Assembly: GCA_963575745.1 (NCBI GenBank)
Contig: CAUYUJ010015755.1
Coordinates: forward strand, 103,501-167,500
Reading direction: 5' to 3'
DNA from: Prorocentrum cordatum
Lineage: Eukaryota > Sar > Dinophyceae > Prorocentrales > Prorocentraceae
Length of the DNA: 64,000 bases
This document shows positions 30,066-39,231 of the stretch, in pieces. Below the pieces are notes generated by a model, which saw nothing but the letters and a program-made list of their open reading frames with translations, had not been told where the DNA came from and made no database searches. The translations under genes and the position numbers were made by a program. Each line of letters opens with the position of its first letter. The first letter of the stretch is position 1.

Positions 30066-30167
30066 GATGCGGGCAACGGCCGTGGCCGCTGCGGCTCGAG
30101 AGGCCGCGGCCGCCCCGCGCGCGCCCCGGAGGCGGGGGCTGGCCCGCGCCCGCCGAGCGCCGGGCGC

Positions 30168-30369
30168 CCATGGCGAGCGCGGGCGGGCCCCCTTACGCGG
30201 CGGTGCCCGGCGGCGCCGCGGGCGCCGCGGCCGCGGCGCCCGCGCGGCGCGGCGCGGGCGGGCGGGCGGGGCTGGCGCTGGCGGCCTGCGGGCTGGCGGG
30301 GGCCGCCGCGGCGGCCTGCGCGGCGCGCGGAGGTCCCTGCGTGCCAAGCCGCACGGCGGCGGGCAAGGT
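30168..30369 (+). CDS. Possible first exon with signal anchor
   Basis: Starting at an ATG in context CCCATGGCG, the frame gives an Ala/Gly-rich leader with a hydrophobic segment AGLALAACGLAGAAAAACAA and ends ...GGCAAG followed by GTTTTT, a plausible splice donor leading into a (CTC)n tract. Such leaders occur in secreted or plastid-targeted dinoflagellate proteins. GC-rich DNA also yields Ala-rich frames by chance, and no downstream exon was found (the next sequence is a TIR-13 element). No function is assigned. Confidence 0.2.
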
Positions 30370-30472
30370 TTTTGTCCTCCTCCTCCTCCTCCTCCTCCTC
30401 CTCCTCCTCCTCCTTGTCTTCCTCCGTTTCCTCCTCCTCCTCCTCCTCCTCCTCCTCCTCCTCATCGCGGCG
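30370..30472 (-). repeat. (CTC)n microsatellite
   Basis: CTC triplets with one interruption (GTCTTCCTCCGTTTC). Bracketed by CGGCGGGCAAG at 30359-30369 and again at 30477-30487, a short direct repeat. Confidence 0.92.
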
Positions 30473-30491
30473 ACGGCGGGCAAGATGTTTA

Positions 30492-30668
30492 CAGTCGGGG
30501 CCCTGAAGAAGGAGCCCTTTTCGTTGGGGAGGGGCTCCGCATTCCTGAAGTGTTTCGCAGCTTGCCTCAGGTGTTCCTTGTGTTTTCGATCGGGAGTCGA
30601 AGCTTCACTTATGGAAAAAAGGGGGCCTCGTTCCTTATGTTGGGTTGCTTAGGTCAAGGCCCCGACTG
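30492..30668 (+). mobile_element. TIR-13 copy 1
   Basis: Perfect 11-bp ends CAGTCGGGGCC / GGCCCCGACTG. Shares GAAGGA, GTTGGGGAGGGGCTC, ATCGAAG and GGGGCCTCGTTCCTTAT blocks with 55961-56133. No target duplication is evident. Confidence 0.75.
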
Positions 30669-31173
30669 GACTTCCCCAGACCTGATCGCGGCGTTCAGAA
30701 GTCAGGGCGGCAGGCTTTTTGTTGTTGCCATTTTCGGCCTGGGGGGTCCCCCTCGCTGGGCCTCGGGACCGTCAGACAACGGATCTTGCCGAACAACGGG
30801 CCCCGGGGAGAGAGTCGGGACCTCCAGGGACCCCGTCTTGACAAAAGCAGGACGTCGCACGTCTGGGTTCACGTCCAGATCCAGCGCGATTTGGACTTTC
30901 TGTGAAGGGGCACCACAAGGCCGAGACGCACTGGATATGGATAGCAGTCTAGAGTCGAGCCTCTACGGGCTAGACTTCTGGCCATGTCCAGTGCGCCTCG
31001 GCCTTCTGGGGAAGGGAGCCCGAAACTCAAAGCTGCAGTGGATGTGGGCACATGCCCTGCCCGCACTGCATGCCAGACCACCCGAGCCCAACCCGAAGCT
31101 CCTGGAGCGCCCCTGTACCGGACATGGACGATCCCAAAGATGACTTCGGGTTAGGTTGGGGCGGCTTGGTTTA
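30669..31173. other. No gene; ~100-bp hairpin at 30910-31010
   Basis: AAGGCCGAGACGCACTGGA(TA)TGG at the left and CCATGTCCAGTGCGCCTCGGCCTT at the right are inverted, with a GTCTAG/CTAGAC inner pair. It is probably a small MITE. The remainder is unassigned. Confidence 0.5.
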
Positions 31174-31363
31174 AGTCGGGCCTGTCCCCATACAGGGGGA
31201 TCTTCGACGAAAAATAAAAAATACACCAAACAACATAGTCCAAGAATAGTCTGGGGACTACTTTTGGAGTTTCGCTTGACCTTTCTGGGGCACTTGTTGG
31301 GCGTTCTTTTTTGGGGGGGTATTTTTCGTCGAAAATCCCCCTGTATGGGGGAAAGGCCCGACA
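31174..31363 (+). mobile_element. TIR-5 copy 1, TA duplication
   Basis: Ends AGTCGGGCCTGTCC / ...GGCCCGACA, flanked by TA at 31172-31173 and 31364-31365. The terminal repeat itself contains a palindrome (TCCCC-TACAGGGGGA type) and continues into TCGACGAAAAATA. Confidence 0.8.
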
Positions 31364-31684
31364 TAAGGCTTGGCAGGTAGTCGGGAGGGTGGCGGCTGGG
31401 CGCGATGCGGGGCAGGCCGGGCGCTCCTCTCGGCCTGGTCGGCGTCTCGGGCGGCCGCGGTGTTGGCGACCAGGAGGGCGGTGCTCGTGTGGGGCAGGAC
31501 GAGAGGGGGGGGATGGGGAGCGGGGGCCCCGATCGGTGTGGTGACCACACCGCGAGGTGAGTCAGTGGGGAGTCGGAGCGTCTCGGGCGTCCGGGGGCCT
31601 CCGAGGTCCCCAGAAGCCGTGCGGTGACGGGCCTCGCGGGGAGGTCGCGAACCTGAGGAACAGAGGAACCGAGGAGCAGAGAGC
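31364..31684. other. GC-rich, nothing recognised
   Basis: Overlapping open frames without domains. Confidence 0.4.
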
Positions 31685-31810
31685 CTCCTCCTCCTCCTCC
31701 TCCTCCTCCTCCTCCTCCTCCTCCTCCTCCTCCTCCTCCTCCTCCTCCTCCTCCTCCTCCTCCTCCTCCTCCTCCTCCTCCTCCTCCTCCTCCTCCTCCT
31801 CCTCCTCCTC
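31685..31810 (-). repeat. (CTC)42 microsatellite
   Basis: Uninterrupted CTC triplets for 126 bp, abutting the left end of TIR-2 copy C. Confidence 0.96.
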
Positions 31811-32182
31811 TCGGGTCGGGCGAAAGGGGGGATTGGGAGAGGGGGGGGTACGAACTCTGCTGCAGGCAGCTGGTTTCGGCCCCACCGAGGGGCCCATGAC
31901 TCGATACACAGCCGCCTCCGGCGCCGGGTAAAACAGGGCTAGGATCGGGATAAATCGCTCCAGAGCGTTCCGCAGCGCTCTCAGAGCGTTCCGGAACGCT
32001 CTGGAGCGGCCGCGGCGCCCAATACATCCTCCAAACCCGCCGATTCTCAGAGATTTCGAGTTATCCTGATCCGATGTTGTCCCGATCTTCGCGTCGTTTT
32101 ACCGGGAGGCGCCGTGGAAATCAGCTACGCGAGCTGATTCTCAGACCCCCCCTTTGCTATCCCCCCCTGTCGCCCGACCCGA
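31811..32182 (+). mobile_element. TIR-2 copy C, interrupted by TIR-14
   Basis: TCGGGTCGGGCGAAAGG at the left and CGCCCGACCCGA at the right. The usual GGCGCCGGGAGGCGCC centre is split at 31928/32102. No 5-bp duplication is seen, perhaps because the left flank is the CTC tract. Confidence 0.8.
31929..32101 (+). mobile_element. TIR-14 copy 1, 5-bp duplication CCGGG
   Basis: Ends TAAAAC / GTTTTA with a second matching block GATCGGGA inside. CCGGG lies on both sides (31924-31928, 32102-32106). The other TIR-2 copies show the empty site with a single CCGGG. The interior has a near-palindromic CGTTCCGGAACGCTCTGGAG. It also provides the empty site for the TIR-1 insertion at 58419. Confidence 0.88.
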
Positions 32183-32311
32183 TCGTGGGCGAAACGGATA
32201 TGTCCGCCTCCACGGCCTCGAGGGCCAGGCCACTGGGCCGCAGCCCCGCGGAGACGGGGACGCTCTCTCGCGGATGCCCGGGCGGAACGCGTCCGTGCGG
32301 CCGCGCATCTG

Positions 32312-32513
32312 GAGCCTGTTGTTTTTTTGGATTCAGGCAAGTTTACTTGCATGGCGTTCGCCCCCCCCCCCCCCCCCCCCTCGCCCCTCTTCAAGCGAAT
32401 ACTAGCGTGCAAGTGCCTTTCGACTTGCGTGATTTCCGCGCCCCCCACCCCCCTGGCTTGCTTCAGGCTCCATGCAAGTAAACTTGCCAGAGTCTAAACA
32501 AAAAAACAGGCTC
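32312..32513 (+). mobile_element. TIR-1 copy 2, intact, 3-bp duplication CTG
   Basis: Starts GAGCCTGTTG and ends CAACAGGCTC-type complement. CTG at 32309-32311 and 32514-32516. The inner GGCAAGTTTACTTGCATGG and its complement are present. Confidence 0.9.
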
Positions 32514-32605
32514 CTGCGGAATCGTGCCCGGAATCCAGACCGCCAGGGCCTGGGTATGGATGCCGTTGCCGCTCATCAGATGCTGAGGTTTGGGGTGCTT
32601 CGACG

Positions 32606-32813
32606 CAGATCAACTGACGAAGCAACAGCACACACCCATACCCATAGGGCGGTCGGAGAGGGCTATAGGTGCGTGTTGTCGGATGGGGGTCCCCGTTCGA
32701 GCGGGAGCGTTCCCCAGGGTCCGACAACCCGCACCCATACCCATAGCCAGTCCTCCTCCCAACGACCCCCCTATGGGTGTGGGTGTGTGTTGTTCGTTCG
32801 TCATCAACTGGCT
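32606..32813 (+). mobile_element. TIR-8, inverted-repeat element with ACCCATACCCATAG ends
   Basis: The left arm GATCAACTGACGAAGCAACA...CACACCCATACCCATAG is the inverse of the right arm CTATGGGTGTGGGTGTGTG...CGTCATCAACTGGC. Both arms are about 50 bp. Single copy here. Confidence 0.7.
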
Positions 32814-32826
32814 GACATATGAGCTT

Positions 32827-32943
32827 TCGGACGCACGAATTCCTTGGATCTCCGCTAGACCCCGTGGCGGCGGCTCCGGCGCCTCCCGTGGCGCGCAGCT
32901 GGGTGTTGAGCGCGGATCCAAGAAGTCCGCGCAGAGTCCCGAC
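32827..32943 (+). mobile_element. TIR-6 copy 3, upstream of the Cys-repeat exon
   Basis: The left end TCGGACGCACGAATTCCTTG and right end GCGGATCCAAGAAGTCCGC are inverted. AGCTT occurs on both sides (32822-32826 and 32944-32948), a likely 5-bp duplication. It ends 34 bp before the proposed splice acceptor of the next exon. Confidence 0.72.
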
Positions 32944-32977
32944 AGCTTATGCTTATGTGGGTGCTCCTCCCTCCAGG

Positions 32978-33954
32978 AGAAGCCCCGGGCCCTTGCCAAG
33001 AAGGACATCCTCAGGCACGACCAGTTCCTGTCCCACGGCTGCCCCTTCTCCACGGCCCCCCTGAGCGAGGCGGAGTGCCGGCAGGTGCAGCCGCTCTTCG
33101 GGGGGCACTTGAACGACCCGTTTGTGGTTCGCAACAACGAGGACCCACAGGGTTGCTTCTCGTTCAGGGGGGCGTTCTATTTCAACGATCGCGCGTACGG
33201 CGGCGGCTTGCGACAAGGTCGGACCCTGTATTGCAGGAGGATCTTCCGCCAGAGATACGTCAAGCTTACCGACGGGACGTGCTCCAGATACGGTTTCGCC
33301 CCGATCGGTGTCAAGGAGCACTGCCGTGCGGCAGCCCTTGAGCTGGGACTCACCAACAGCGAGGTGCAAGCTACCGATGAGGCAAACAGGACCGAGGGCT
33401 GCTACTTTCTCCACAATTTCGAGGATGAGACCGCCAGTCTGTGGTTGGGCACGAACCCTCAGAACAAGGGCATCGGAGCGCAGGAGACGGACATGCTCCA
33501 AAGACAGCCAATCTGCGTGAAGCAGGACCCGCCTGGCAAGGACGTCAAGGACACTCCAAGCAAGAGCGTCCAGGCACTCTCGGATGCCCCCGAGTCCGAC
33601 CCGCTTGCCGCGCACGCAGCGTTGCACATCGACCTGCCCGGCCACATCGTCAGCATCGAGGGGCCGACCAATCGGTGTCCGATCGGTACAGAGGCTCTCA
33701 CCGAGGAGGACTGCAGGGCTCTCCCCGTCTCGCTGCATGGGAAGCTCCACGACCCCTTCCGCATTAGCTCCGCCGACGACCCCAAAGGATGTTTCCTTTT
33801 CTGGCAGTGGTACTACTTTAACACGCACGACACTGGCCAAGGGCGCGAAGGCCGCACGATTCTGTGCAAGCGCTTGGACACGTTGTCGTTGCACGCGCTT
33901 CGGGAAACTAAAGGAGCACCATTGTCCACAGGCGGGAGCGCATCCGTAGTTTGA
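32978..33954 (+). CDS. Cysteine-repeat protein, last exon (three ~80-residue modules)
   Basis: The frame from GAGAAGCCC (after the acceptor-like CCTCCCTCCAG) to TGA at 33952-33954 encodes about 324 residues with three related modules. Modules 1 and 3 read CP-x(8)-EA/ED-C-R-x-L...DPF...DP-x-GCF-x-F...YFN...GRT-x-LC-K/R-R (near 33037-33240 and 33673-33875). Module 2 (33280-33530) keeps C...PIG...C-x-AA...GCYF...ICVK. Four conserved cysteines per module suggest disulphide-bonded, extracytoplasmic repeats. I recall similar C...C...GC...C modules in dinoflagellate and other algal proteins but know no family name or function. The open frame extends upstream, but there it runs through a TIR-6 and a TIR-8 element, so earlier exons must lie elsewhere. 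The N-terminus (signal peptide) is not identified. Confidence 0.6.
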
Positions 33955-34273
33955 TGGAATGAAATCTCGCCTTGATTCACAAAGTCATTCGGATCGTTGG
34001 CCCTCGGCTGTGTGACGCCTGATGTCCACATCGACTTCGGACAGCATGCGCTTCTGGCCTCCTCGAGCGAGTTTTGCAGCTCGGCGCCGCGCAGCTCCCG
34101 CTCTCGGTCGTGCGGTGCGGGAAGAACTCGGAGCGCTTTCGTGCGCCGTGCGTGCCATTCGATCGAGACCCTGTCCCTGGTGCTGCAGTAACTCTGGGTG
34201 CCCACCGCTCTTACCTGTCTTCTTGGGGACCTGCCGAAGTTCCCGCCCCCCCCCTCTCGCGGACGGCAGTGAA
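33955..34273. other. 3' flank of the Cys-repeat exon
   Basis: No plus-strand gene seen. The minus strand has an open frame with charged, Arg-rich sequence and a donor-like ACAG|GTAAGA near 34211. This is too weak to call an exon. Confidence 0.3.
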
Positions 34274-34563
34274 GCAGGAGGGGAAAAAACACACACACAC
34301 AATGAATCGCCGATCCCGAGAAAATGCGAAACAAATTGGAAGGGGGCTGGACGACGAAAACCCCAACAGTATGGAAAAAATATGGGGAATAGTTTTATCT
34401 GTGTGTCTTTCTCTGTGCGTCCGTCAGTCATCTTTATCTCTGTGTGTATCTGTTTGTGTGTGTATGTATTTGTGTGTGTATCTATCCGTGTGTATTTTTG
34501 TTGCGTGTGTAGTTCTCTGTGTGTAGGAATCGTTTTATCTGTGTGTATTTATCTGTGGGGCCC
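34274..34563 (+). mobile_element. REP-V copy 2, expanded by GTGTGT repeats
   Basis: CAGGAGGGGAAAAAACACAC at the left and GGGGCCCCTTCC at the right. The interior has been enlarged by TGTGTGTAT/CTGTGTGT units (34385-34555). Confidence 0.65.
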
Positions 34564-34710
34564 CTTCCGTGGACGCCTCCCGGGCGCTCTCCGTGCGCCG
34601 GGTGGGCCTGCCGAGGCCCCGCCCGGGGGGGCCTGCCGGGGCCGCCTCGCGGGCGCCGGCGTGCGCCGGCGGGGCCCGCCGAGTTCTCGCGGGGGCGCCG
34701 CCCGACGTCG

Positions 34711-35017
34711 GAGGCGACGAGAAGGGGCGATCATCAGGAGGGACAAAATCAGAGCCCCGAATCATCAGGGGTAACTCGGGTCAGGGCTAACTCGGGTTCC
34801 TTTTCCGGGAATCCAAACCCGAGTTACCCCGGACCCGAGTTACCCCGGATAACTCGGGCGCCCAGAGCCCCGAATCATCAGGGATAACTCGGGTCAGGGC
34901 TAACTCGGGTTCCTTTTTCGGGAATCCAAACCCGAGTTATCCCGGAACCGAGTTACCCCGGATAACTCGGGCGTCCAAGAGGCGACGAGAAGGGGCGATC
35001 ATCAGGAGGGACAAAAA
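34711..35017 (+). repeat. Duplicated palindromic TAACTCGGGT unit between 37-bp direct repeats
   Basis: A ~112-bp unit (34752-34861 and 34864-34975) contains GGGTAACTCGGGT, AACTCGGGTTCCTTTT and the inverted ACCCGAGTTA several times. The pair is bracketed by the same GGCGACGAGAAGGGGCGATC...GGAGGGACAAAA sequence at 34711-34747 and 34981-35017. Confidence 0.85.
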
Positions 35018-35165
35018 CACACAGACACAATTCATCGTCGATTCCCTAGAAAATGTGGGAGAATATGGGCAGTGTGAGGGAAAGCAGAGCCCTAGAAAAG
35101 ATTGGAAAATATGGGAATATATATTTATTTGTGTGTATTTAGTTGTGTGTCCCAGGGCCCTTTCA
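35002..35165 (+). mobile_element. REP-V copy 3
   Basis: TCAGGAGGGACAAAAACACA start, AATTCATCGTCGATTCCC, and TGTGTGTCCCAGGGCCC end. No clear target duplication. Its left end coincides with the second flanking direct repeat described above. Confidence 0.7.
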
Positions 35166-35213
35166 TATATGTAGCCAGGGGCGCCGATGGTCTATGGTCG
35201 AGGGGCGATCAGG

Positions 35214-35374
35214 GGTGGACAGACCTCCTACCCTGACACGCCGATTGAGGAACTGGCCGTTTGCTGTGCGCGAGAGTGCGCCGCGGCCGTCATGTTTGCG
35301 GGTCCAGGTCCGTCGGTTTCGGTCCCGGGCCGTTTTCACTAAGGGGAGGTTTACTAAAGGGAGGTTTGTCCACC
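35214..35374 (+). mobile_element. TIR-10 copy 1
   Basis: GGTGGACAGACCTCC / GGAGGTTTGTCCACC ends. Shares GACACGCCGATT, GAACTG(G/T)CCGTTT and TTTTCACTAA...TTTACTAAAGG with 57830-57992. Confidence 0.72.
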
Positions 35375-36130
35375 GCCGAGGCGAACAGCCCAGTGCATGG
35401 GGAGCAATACATGCATCCAGGGGCGCCGATGATCTATGTCTTCGACGAGGCTCCCGGGCGAAGGCGTGTAATGCCCGCCCCTGGGCTACTCGCCCCTATA
35501 TCGTCGCCGCCGAGGATGCGGTAAAAGGCGGGAGCCACCGAGGGCTGCAGAAGCCCCTCGGGGCCCCTGCAGGGGCCATGTGGTGCCCCGAAAGGGGGCC
35601 TCTTGGGCCCGAGAAGCGCGCCCTTTCCCTCCCCCCCAGTCATCGCCCCCCTCCATTATCGCAGGCCCAGGGGTTGAAACCAACGCCAAGATCGGCGGTG
35701 CGCCTCCACCGAGGGAAGAAGATCCCGATCTCGGCGATGGTGATGATGTTCTGGCCCACAAGATAGCCGAAATATTACCACCAGCACCGAAATCTGGGAT
35801 CCTCTTCCTCCTGTGGAGGCAGCCCCCTGTGTTGGGTTTGGCGGGGGACGACCCGTTCCCCTGAGAAGCCCCGGCCCGCTTCCTCCTCCTCGTCGGCCGT
35901 CGCTTCCTGCCCCCCTCCTGCATGCTGGCGCAATTCGCTGAACGGCAGCCCCGTTTTGCTGCCCCGCCAGCGCAGTGACTCTGCCTAGCCGCCGACGCAG
36001 AAGTGTTGGGGTGTTGGTGCCCCTCTCCGGGCCACCCGCTCAAGCGAAGTCCAATTCGCCCGGTGGGCGCAGCCCGTGCTGAGCTGGGCGGGCCTTGGCC
36101 CAGGTTTCGCCGGTGGTCAAGGGCTCCCAC
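35375..36130. other. No gene; dispersed repeat at 35690-35835
   Basis: 35690-35835 (GATCCCGATCTCGGCGATGG ... CCACCAGCACCGAAATCTGG ... GTGGAGGCAGCCCCCTGTGTTG) matches 45765-45905 downstream of the phosphonate gene. It is an unclassified dispersed repeat. The rest is unassigned. Confidence 0.5.
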
Positions 36131-36132
36131 GA

Positions 36133-36280
36133 GGGCGCGAAGTTATTCGCGCTTCGCGCTTCGCGGTCCTCGTTCCTTCTCCCCCTCCTCCTCGTCCTCC
36201 TTTTCTCCCTTCTGGGGGGCGGCGCGAGAGCGCGAAGTTATTCGCGCTTCGCGCTTCGCGGAGCGCGAAGCGCGAAGTTG
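36133..36280. repeat. Twice-repeated palindrome GCGCGAAGTTATTCGCGCTT
   Basis: GCGCGAAGTTATTCGCGCTTCGCGC occurs at 36133 and at 36230. The second copy is followed by further CGCGAAGCGCGAAG units. AAGCGCGAATAACTTCGCGC can fold back on itself. Confidence 0.85.
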
Positions 36281-36835
36281 GGAGCCCTTGGTGGTGGGCG
36301 CGCGGGCCGTGGGCGCTTCTCGTGGGTGCCGCCCGTGCGCTGGGTGGGGATCTGACGAGGTTCCGCCCGGTGGGCGCTGGTTGTGGGCGCCTCGTGGGCG
36401 CCCCGTGTGCTGAGGAGGAGGAGGAAGAGGAGGAGGAGGAGGAGGAGGAGGAGGAGGAGGAGGAAGAGGAACAGGAAGAGGAGGAGGAGGAGGAGGAGGA
36501 GGAGGAGGAAGAGAAGAGGAGGAGGAGGAGGAGGAGGAGGAGGAGGAGGAGGAGGAGGAGGAGTCTGCCGAGAGTCCGCCTTGTGACGCCAGCCGCCTCG
36601 TGGGACGCACCCTGCGCCGGCCGGGTCCGCCGAGAGTTCGCCTCGCGCCGGCCGCGGGCGCCCCGCGGGCGCCCCGTGGTGCCGGCGGGGTGCGCCGAGG
36701 CTTCGCCCGGCGGGCGCGAGCGCTGTGGGGGCGCCCCGTGGTGCCGGCGGGGTCTGCCGAGGTGCCGCCGGGCGGGCGGCCGCCTGTCGTGGGCGCCTCT
36801 TGGGCGCCCCGTGCTGGGTAGTCGAAGGCCAGACT
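36281..36835 (+). repeat. GC-rich minisatellite with embedded (GAG)n tract
   Basis: Units of roughly 70-80 bp built from GTGGGCGCCCCGTG, GCCGGCGGGGTCTGCCGAGG and CCGCCCGGCGGGCG. Related pieces lie at 34564-34710, 37185-37235, 37400-37470 and 37700-37865. A GAG microsatellite occupies 36413-36562. Confidence 0.75.
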
Positions 36836-36960
36836 GTCAGATTGGATTGGGCCCCAAGGGCCAATCTGGCCTGGCCAAACTGGATGATTTGGGTTATTCG
36901 CCAGACTGGATTCGCGTTGGCTCCCTCGCCAGATTGCCCCCGTTTGCCAGATTGGGCTGG
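36836..36960 (+). repeat. Short CCAGATTGG-type repeats
   Basis: CAGATTGG/CCAATCTGG and GCCAGACTGGATT variants recur six to seven times in 125 bp, in both orientations. Confidence 0.7.
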
Positions 36961-36985
36961 CGGCCGCCTGTCGTGGGCGCCTCTT

Positions 36986-37180
36986 TCGGGCCGGACGAAC
37001 GGGGGGGATTGGGAAAGGGGGGGTTACAAAATTTGCTGCACGCAGCTGGTGTCGGCCTCACCGAGGGGCCCATTCCTGGATACATAGCCGCCTCCGGCGC
37101 CGGGAGGCGCCGGGAAAATCAGCTACGGGAGCTGATTCTCAAACCCCCCCTTTGCTATCCCCCCCTTTCGCCCGACCCGA
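36986..37180 (+). mobile_element. TIR-2 copy D, 5-bp duplication CTCTT
   Basis: The most complete copy: TCGGGCCGGACGAACGGGG start, CGCCCGACCCGA end, CTCTT at 36981-36985 and 37181-37185. The interior GGCGCCGGGAGGCGCCGGG is uninterrupted and serves as the empty site for TIR-14. Confidence 0.9.
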
Positions 37181-37239
37181 CTCTTGGGCGCCCCGTGCCC
37201 GGGCGTGCCGAGGTGTCGCGCGGCCGTGGGCGCCTCGCG

Positions 37240-37412
37240 TCAGGGAGGGGAAAAACACGCAGACACCATGAGTCGTCGAAGCCCCAGGAGATGTATGGGA
37301 AACTATGTGCAGTGGGGGGGGAAGACAGCAGCCCAGGAACATCTGGGACCATAGGGGGAATCCCGTTATGTTTGTGTGCATTTGTTTGTGCGTGTGTCCC
37401 AGGGCCCCTTCC
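37240..37412 (+). mobile_element. REP-V copy 4
   Basis: TCAGGGAGGGGAAAAACACG ... CCCAGGGCCCCTTCC, flanked by TCGCG (37235-37239) and TCGTG (37413-37417). Confidence 0.75.
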
Positions 37413-37493
37413 TCGTGGGAGCCCCGTGCCCCCCCGCGGGGTCTGCCGGTGTCTGGCGTGCCTCGCCTGGTGGGGGCGAGGTTCGAGGCTCTG

Positions 37494-37690
37494 GCTCTCG
37501 TCGTCGGCGTCGTCGGCGTCGTCGGCGTCGCCGTCGGCGTCGTCGGCGTCATCGGCGTCGGCGTCGGCGTCGTCGTCGTCTTCGTCGTCGTCGTCTTCGT
37601 CGCCGTCGTCATCGGCGTCGTCGTCGGCGTCGTCGGCGTCGTCGGCGTCGGCGTCGGCGTCGTCGTCGGTGTTGGCTTCGGCGTCGTCGT
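37494..37690 (-). repeat. (GTCGGC)n / (GTC)n microsatellite
   Basis: TCGGCG and TCGTCG units for about 200 bp. Open in several frames (poly-Val/Gly; poly-Arg; minus-strand poly-Asp/Ala and poly-Thr/Pro). Confidence 0.92.
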
Positions 37691-37875
37691 CGTGCGGCCG
37701 TGGGCGCCCCGCGGGCGCCCCCGGCGCGCGCGGCGGGCCTGCCGCAGCGCTGACGGCCCCCGCGGGCCGCCCGTCGCGGGCGCCCCGCGGGTGCCCGCAG
37801 TGCGCGGGGCGGGTCTGCCGAGGTCTGGCCTGGCGGGCGGCCGGGGGCGCCCTGTGGGCGCCCCCTTCTCCTTCC

Positions 37876-37982
37876 TTTCTCCCTCCTCCTCCTCCTCCTC
37901 CCCCCTCCTCCTCCTCCTCCTCCTCCTCCTCCTCCTCTCCTCTCCTCCCTCCCTCCTCCTCCTCCTCCTCCTCCTCCCCCTC
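37876..37982 (-). repeat. (CCT)n microsatellite
   Basis: CTCCTC triplets with CCCCCC interruptions. Confidence 0.9.
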
Positions 37983-37995
37983 CTGTTTTGCGTCA

Positions 37996-38194
37996 AGTCG
38001 GGCCTGTCCCCCTACAGGGGGATTTTCGACGGAAAATAAAACATACCCCCGAAATAGAAAAAACAAAAAGAAAGGAAAAATGAGTCCGAAACTAGTCGGG
38101 GGACTATGTTTTGAGTATAGTTTGACCTTTTTGGCGACTTGTTTGGTTTTTTATGTTTCGTCGAAAATCCCCCTGTAGGGGGACAGGCCCGACT
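37996..38194 (+). mobile_element. TIR-5 copy 2
   Basis: AGTCGGGCCTGTCCCCCTAC start and GGGGACAGGCCCGACT end, followed by TA (38195-38196). The left dinucleotide is CA. Confidence 0.8.
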
Positions 38195-38445
38195 TAAGTT
38201 TTGCGCTATGATGCGCCAACCTACTTTAGCCTTGGTCACCAGGCAGAGTTCCGAGCGCACAAAAAAAGAATAGTCTGGGGACTATTTTTTGAGTATGTTT
38301 GGCCTTTTAAACAAATATTTTAGGGTATTTTTTGTTTGTCATCGAAAATCCCCCTGTAGGGGGACAGGCCCGACTTAAGTTTTGCGCTATGATGCGCCAA
38401 CCTGCTGCAGCCTTGATCACCAGGCAGAACTCCGAGCGCCCACAA
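38195..38445 (+). repeat. Tandem duplication of TIR-5 end plus TIR-7 start
   Basis: The sequence AGTCTGGGGACTATTTT...CCCGACTTAAGTTTTGCGCTATGATGCGCCAACCT appears twice, at about 38098-38260 and 38271-38440. The second half-copy of TIR-5 (38271-38374) lacks a left end. Confidence 0.7.
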
Positions 38446-38590
38446 ACGTACCCCGAAGCTCGAGGGTTCTCACGTGCCGGGCCCTAGGAGACGCTGTTCT
38501 GTCGACACTGTTTCGACACTCTGTCGATACTTGTCCGGGTGCTCGAAATTGTTTCTGGGATATGGCCCTTAAGTAACGGAGGATGACGAT
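38386..38590 (+). mobile_element. TIR-7 copy 1
   Basis: GCCTTGATCACCAGGCAGAA...CGAGCG, CACGTGCCGGGCCCT, a tandem CTGTCGACACTGTTTCGACA block and CGAAATTGTTTCTGGGATAT are shared with 54101-54286. Confidence 0.75.
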
Positions 38591-38689
38591 TAATAAATGA
38601 CCGGGGGTCGTGTTCACGCGGCGGCGCCCGGGATGACGATTAGAAAGATCCGACCGCGGGCTGGAAAACTATTTTTTTACGCGTTCTTC

Positions 38690-38886
38690 GGGGGCGGAAA
38701 AGAGGAGGGTGATGACTAGGGGGGGGGGTGGACATCGTGGCGGGGGCCATGATATTTCCCCAGATTTCATGGCGCCCCTTCCTATTTCATTACGTCCCTG
38801 GCCCCCCCGCCGGGCCGCGCACATGCCGCCGGTCATGATTTGCACCCCCCCCTCTTGGACACCCCCCTCTTGGCCGCTCCCGAGTT
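38690..38886 (+). mobile_element. TIR-4 copy 1
   Basis: GGGGGCGGAAAAGAGGAGGG start and CTTGGCCGCTCCCG end are imperfectly inverted. The ~195-bp body is almost identical to 39537-39732. Flanks GTTCTTC / GTTCTCC suggest a 7-8 bp duplication. Confidence 0.8.
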
Positions 38887-38927
38887 CTCCTCCAGTCAGA
38901 CAGCTGTGCAGCAATAGCAGGAACCTA

Positions 38928-39099
38928 CTCCAGATTTCGTAATAAAGGGAGGGGGGTCTCATTTCGGGGGGGGGTCTCTTCCAGGCTATCTTGGAGGGCC
39001 TGGGGGGGCGGGGACGATGTTTTGGAGGGTTCTCCCACGGGGGAGGTCTGAAATGGCTTGTGGGTCCAGACCCCCTCCCTTTTATTATGAAATCTGGAG
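38928..39099 (+). mobile_element. TIR-3 copy 1, TA duplication
   Basis: CTCCAGATTTCGTAATAAAG ... TATTATGAAATCTGGAG with TA at 38926-38927 and 39100-39101. No coding capacity. The TA target and long TIR suggest a Tc1/mariner-type MITE. Confidence 0.87.
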
Positions 39100-39231
39100 T
39101 ACTGTTTCGATCGTTCTCTCCCACTTTGGTTTCATAAGTCGTCCTCCCGCACTGCGATGGGGGCAGCAGAAGTTTTGCGGCGGGTCCGCGCCGTGCCGAC
39201 CGGCGGCGGCCCGCCGCCGGCGTTCCACTCT

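Noticed and set aside
32590-32977. N-terminal part of the Cys-repeat ORF
   Set aside because: This stretch is a TIR-8 element plus a TIR-6 element; the open frame through it is accidental and the real exon starts at an AG acceptor near 32977.
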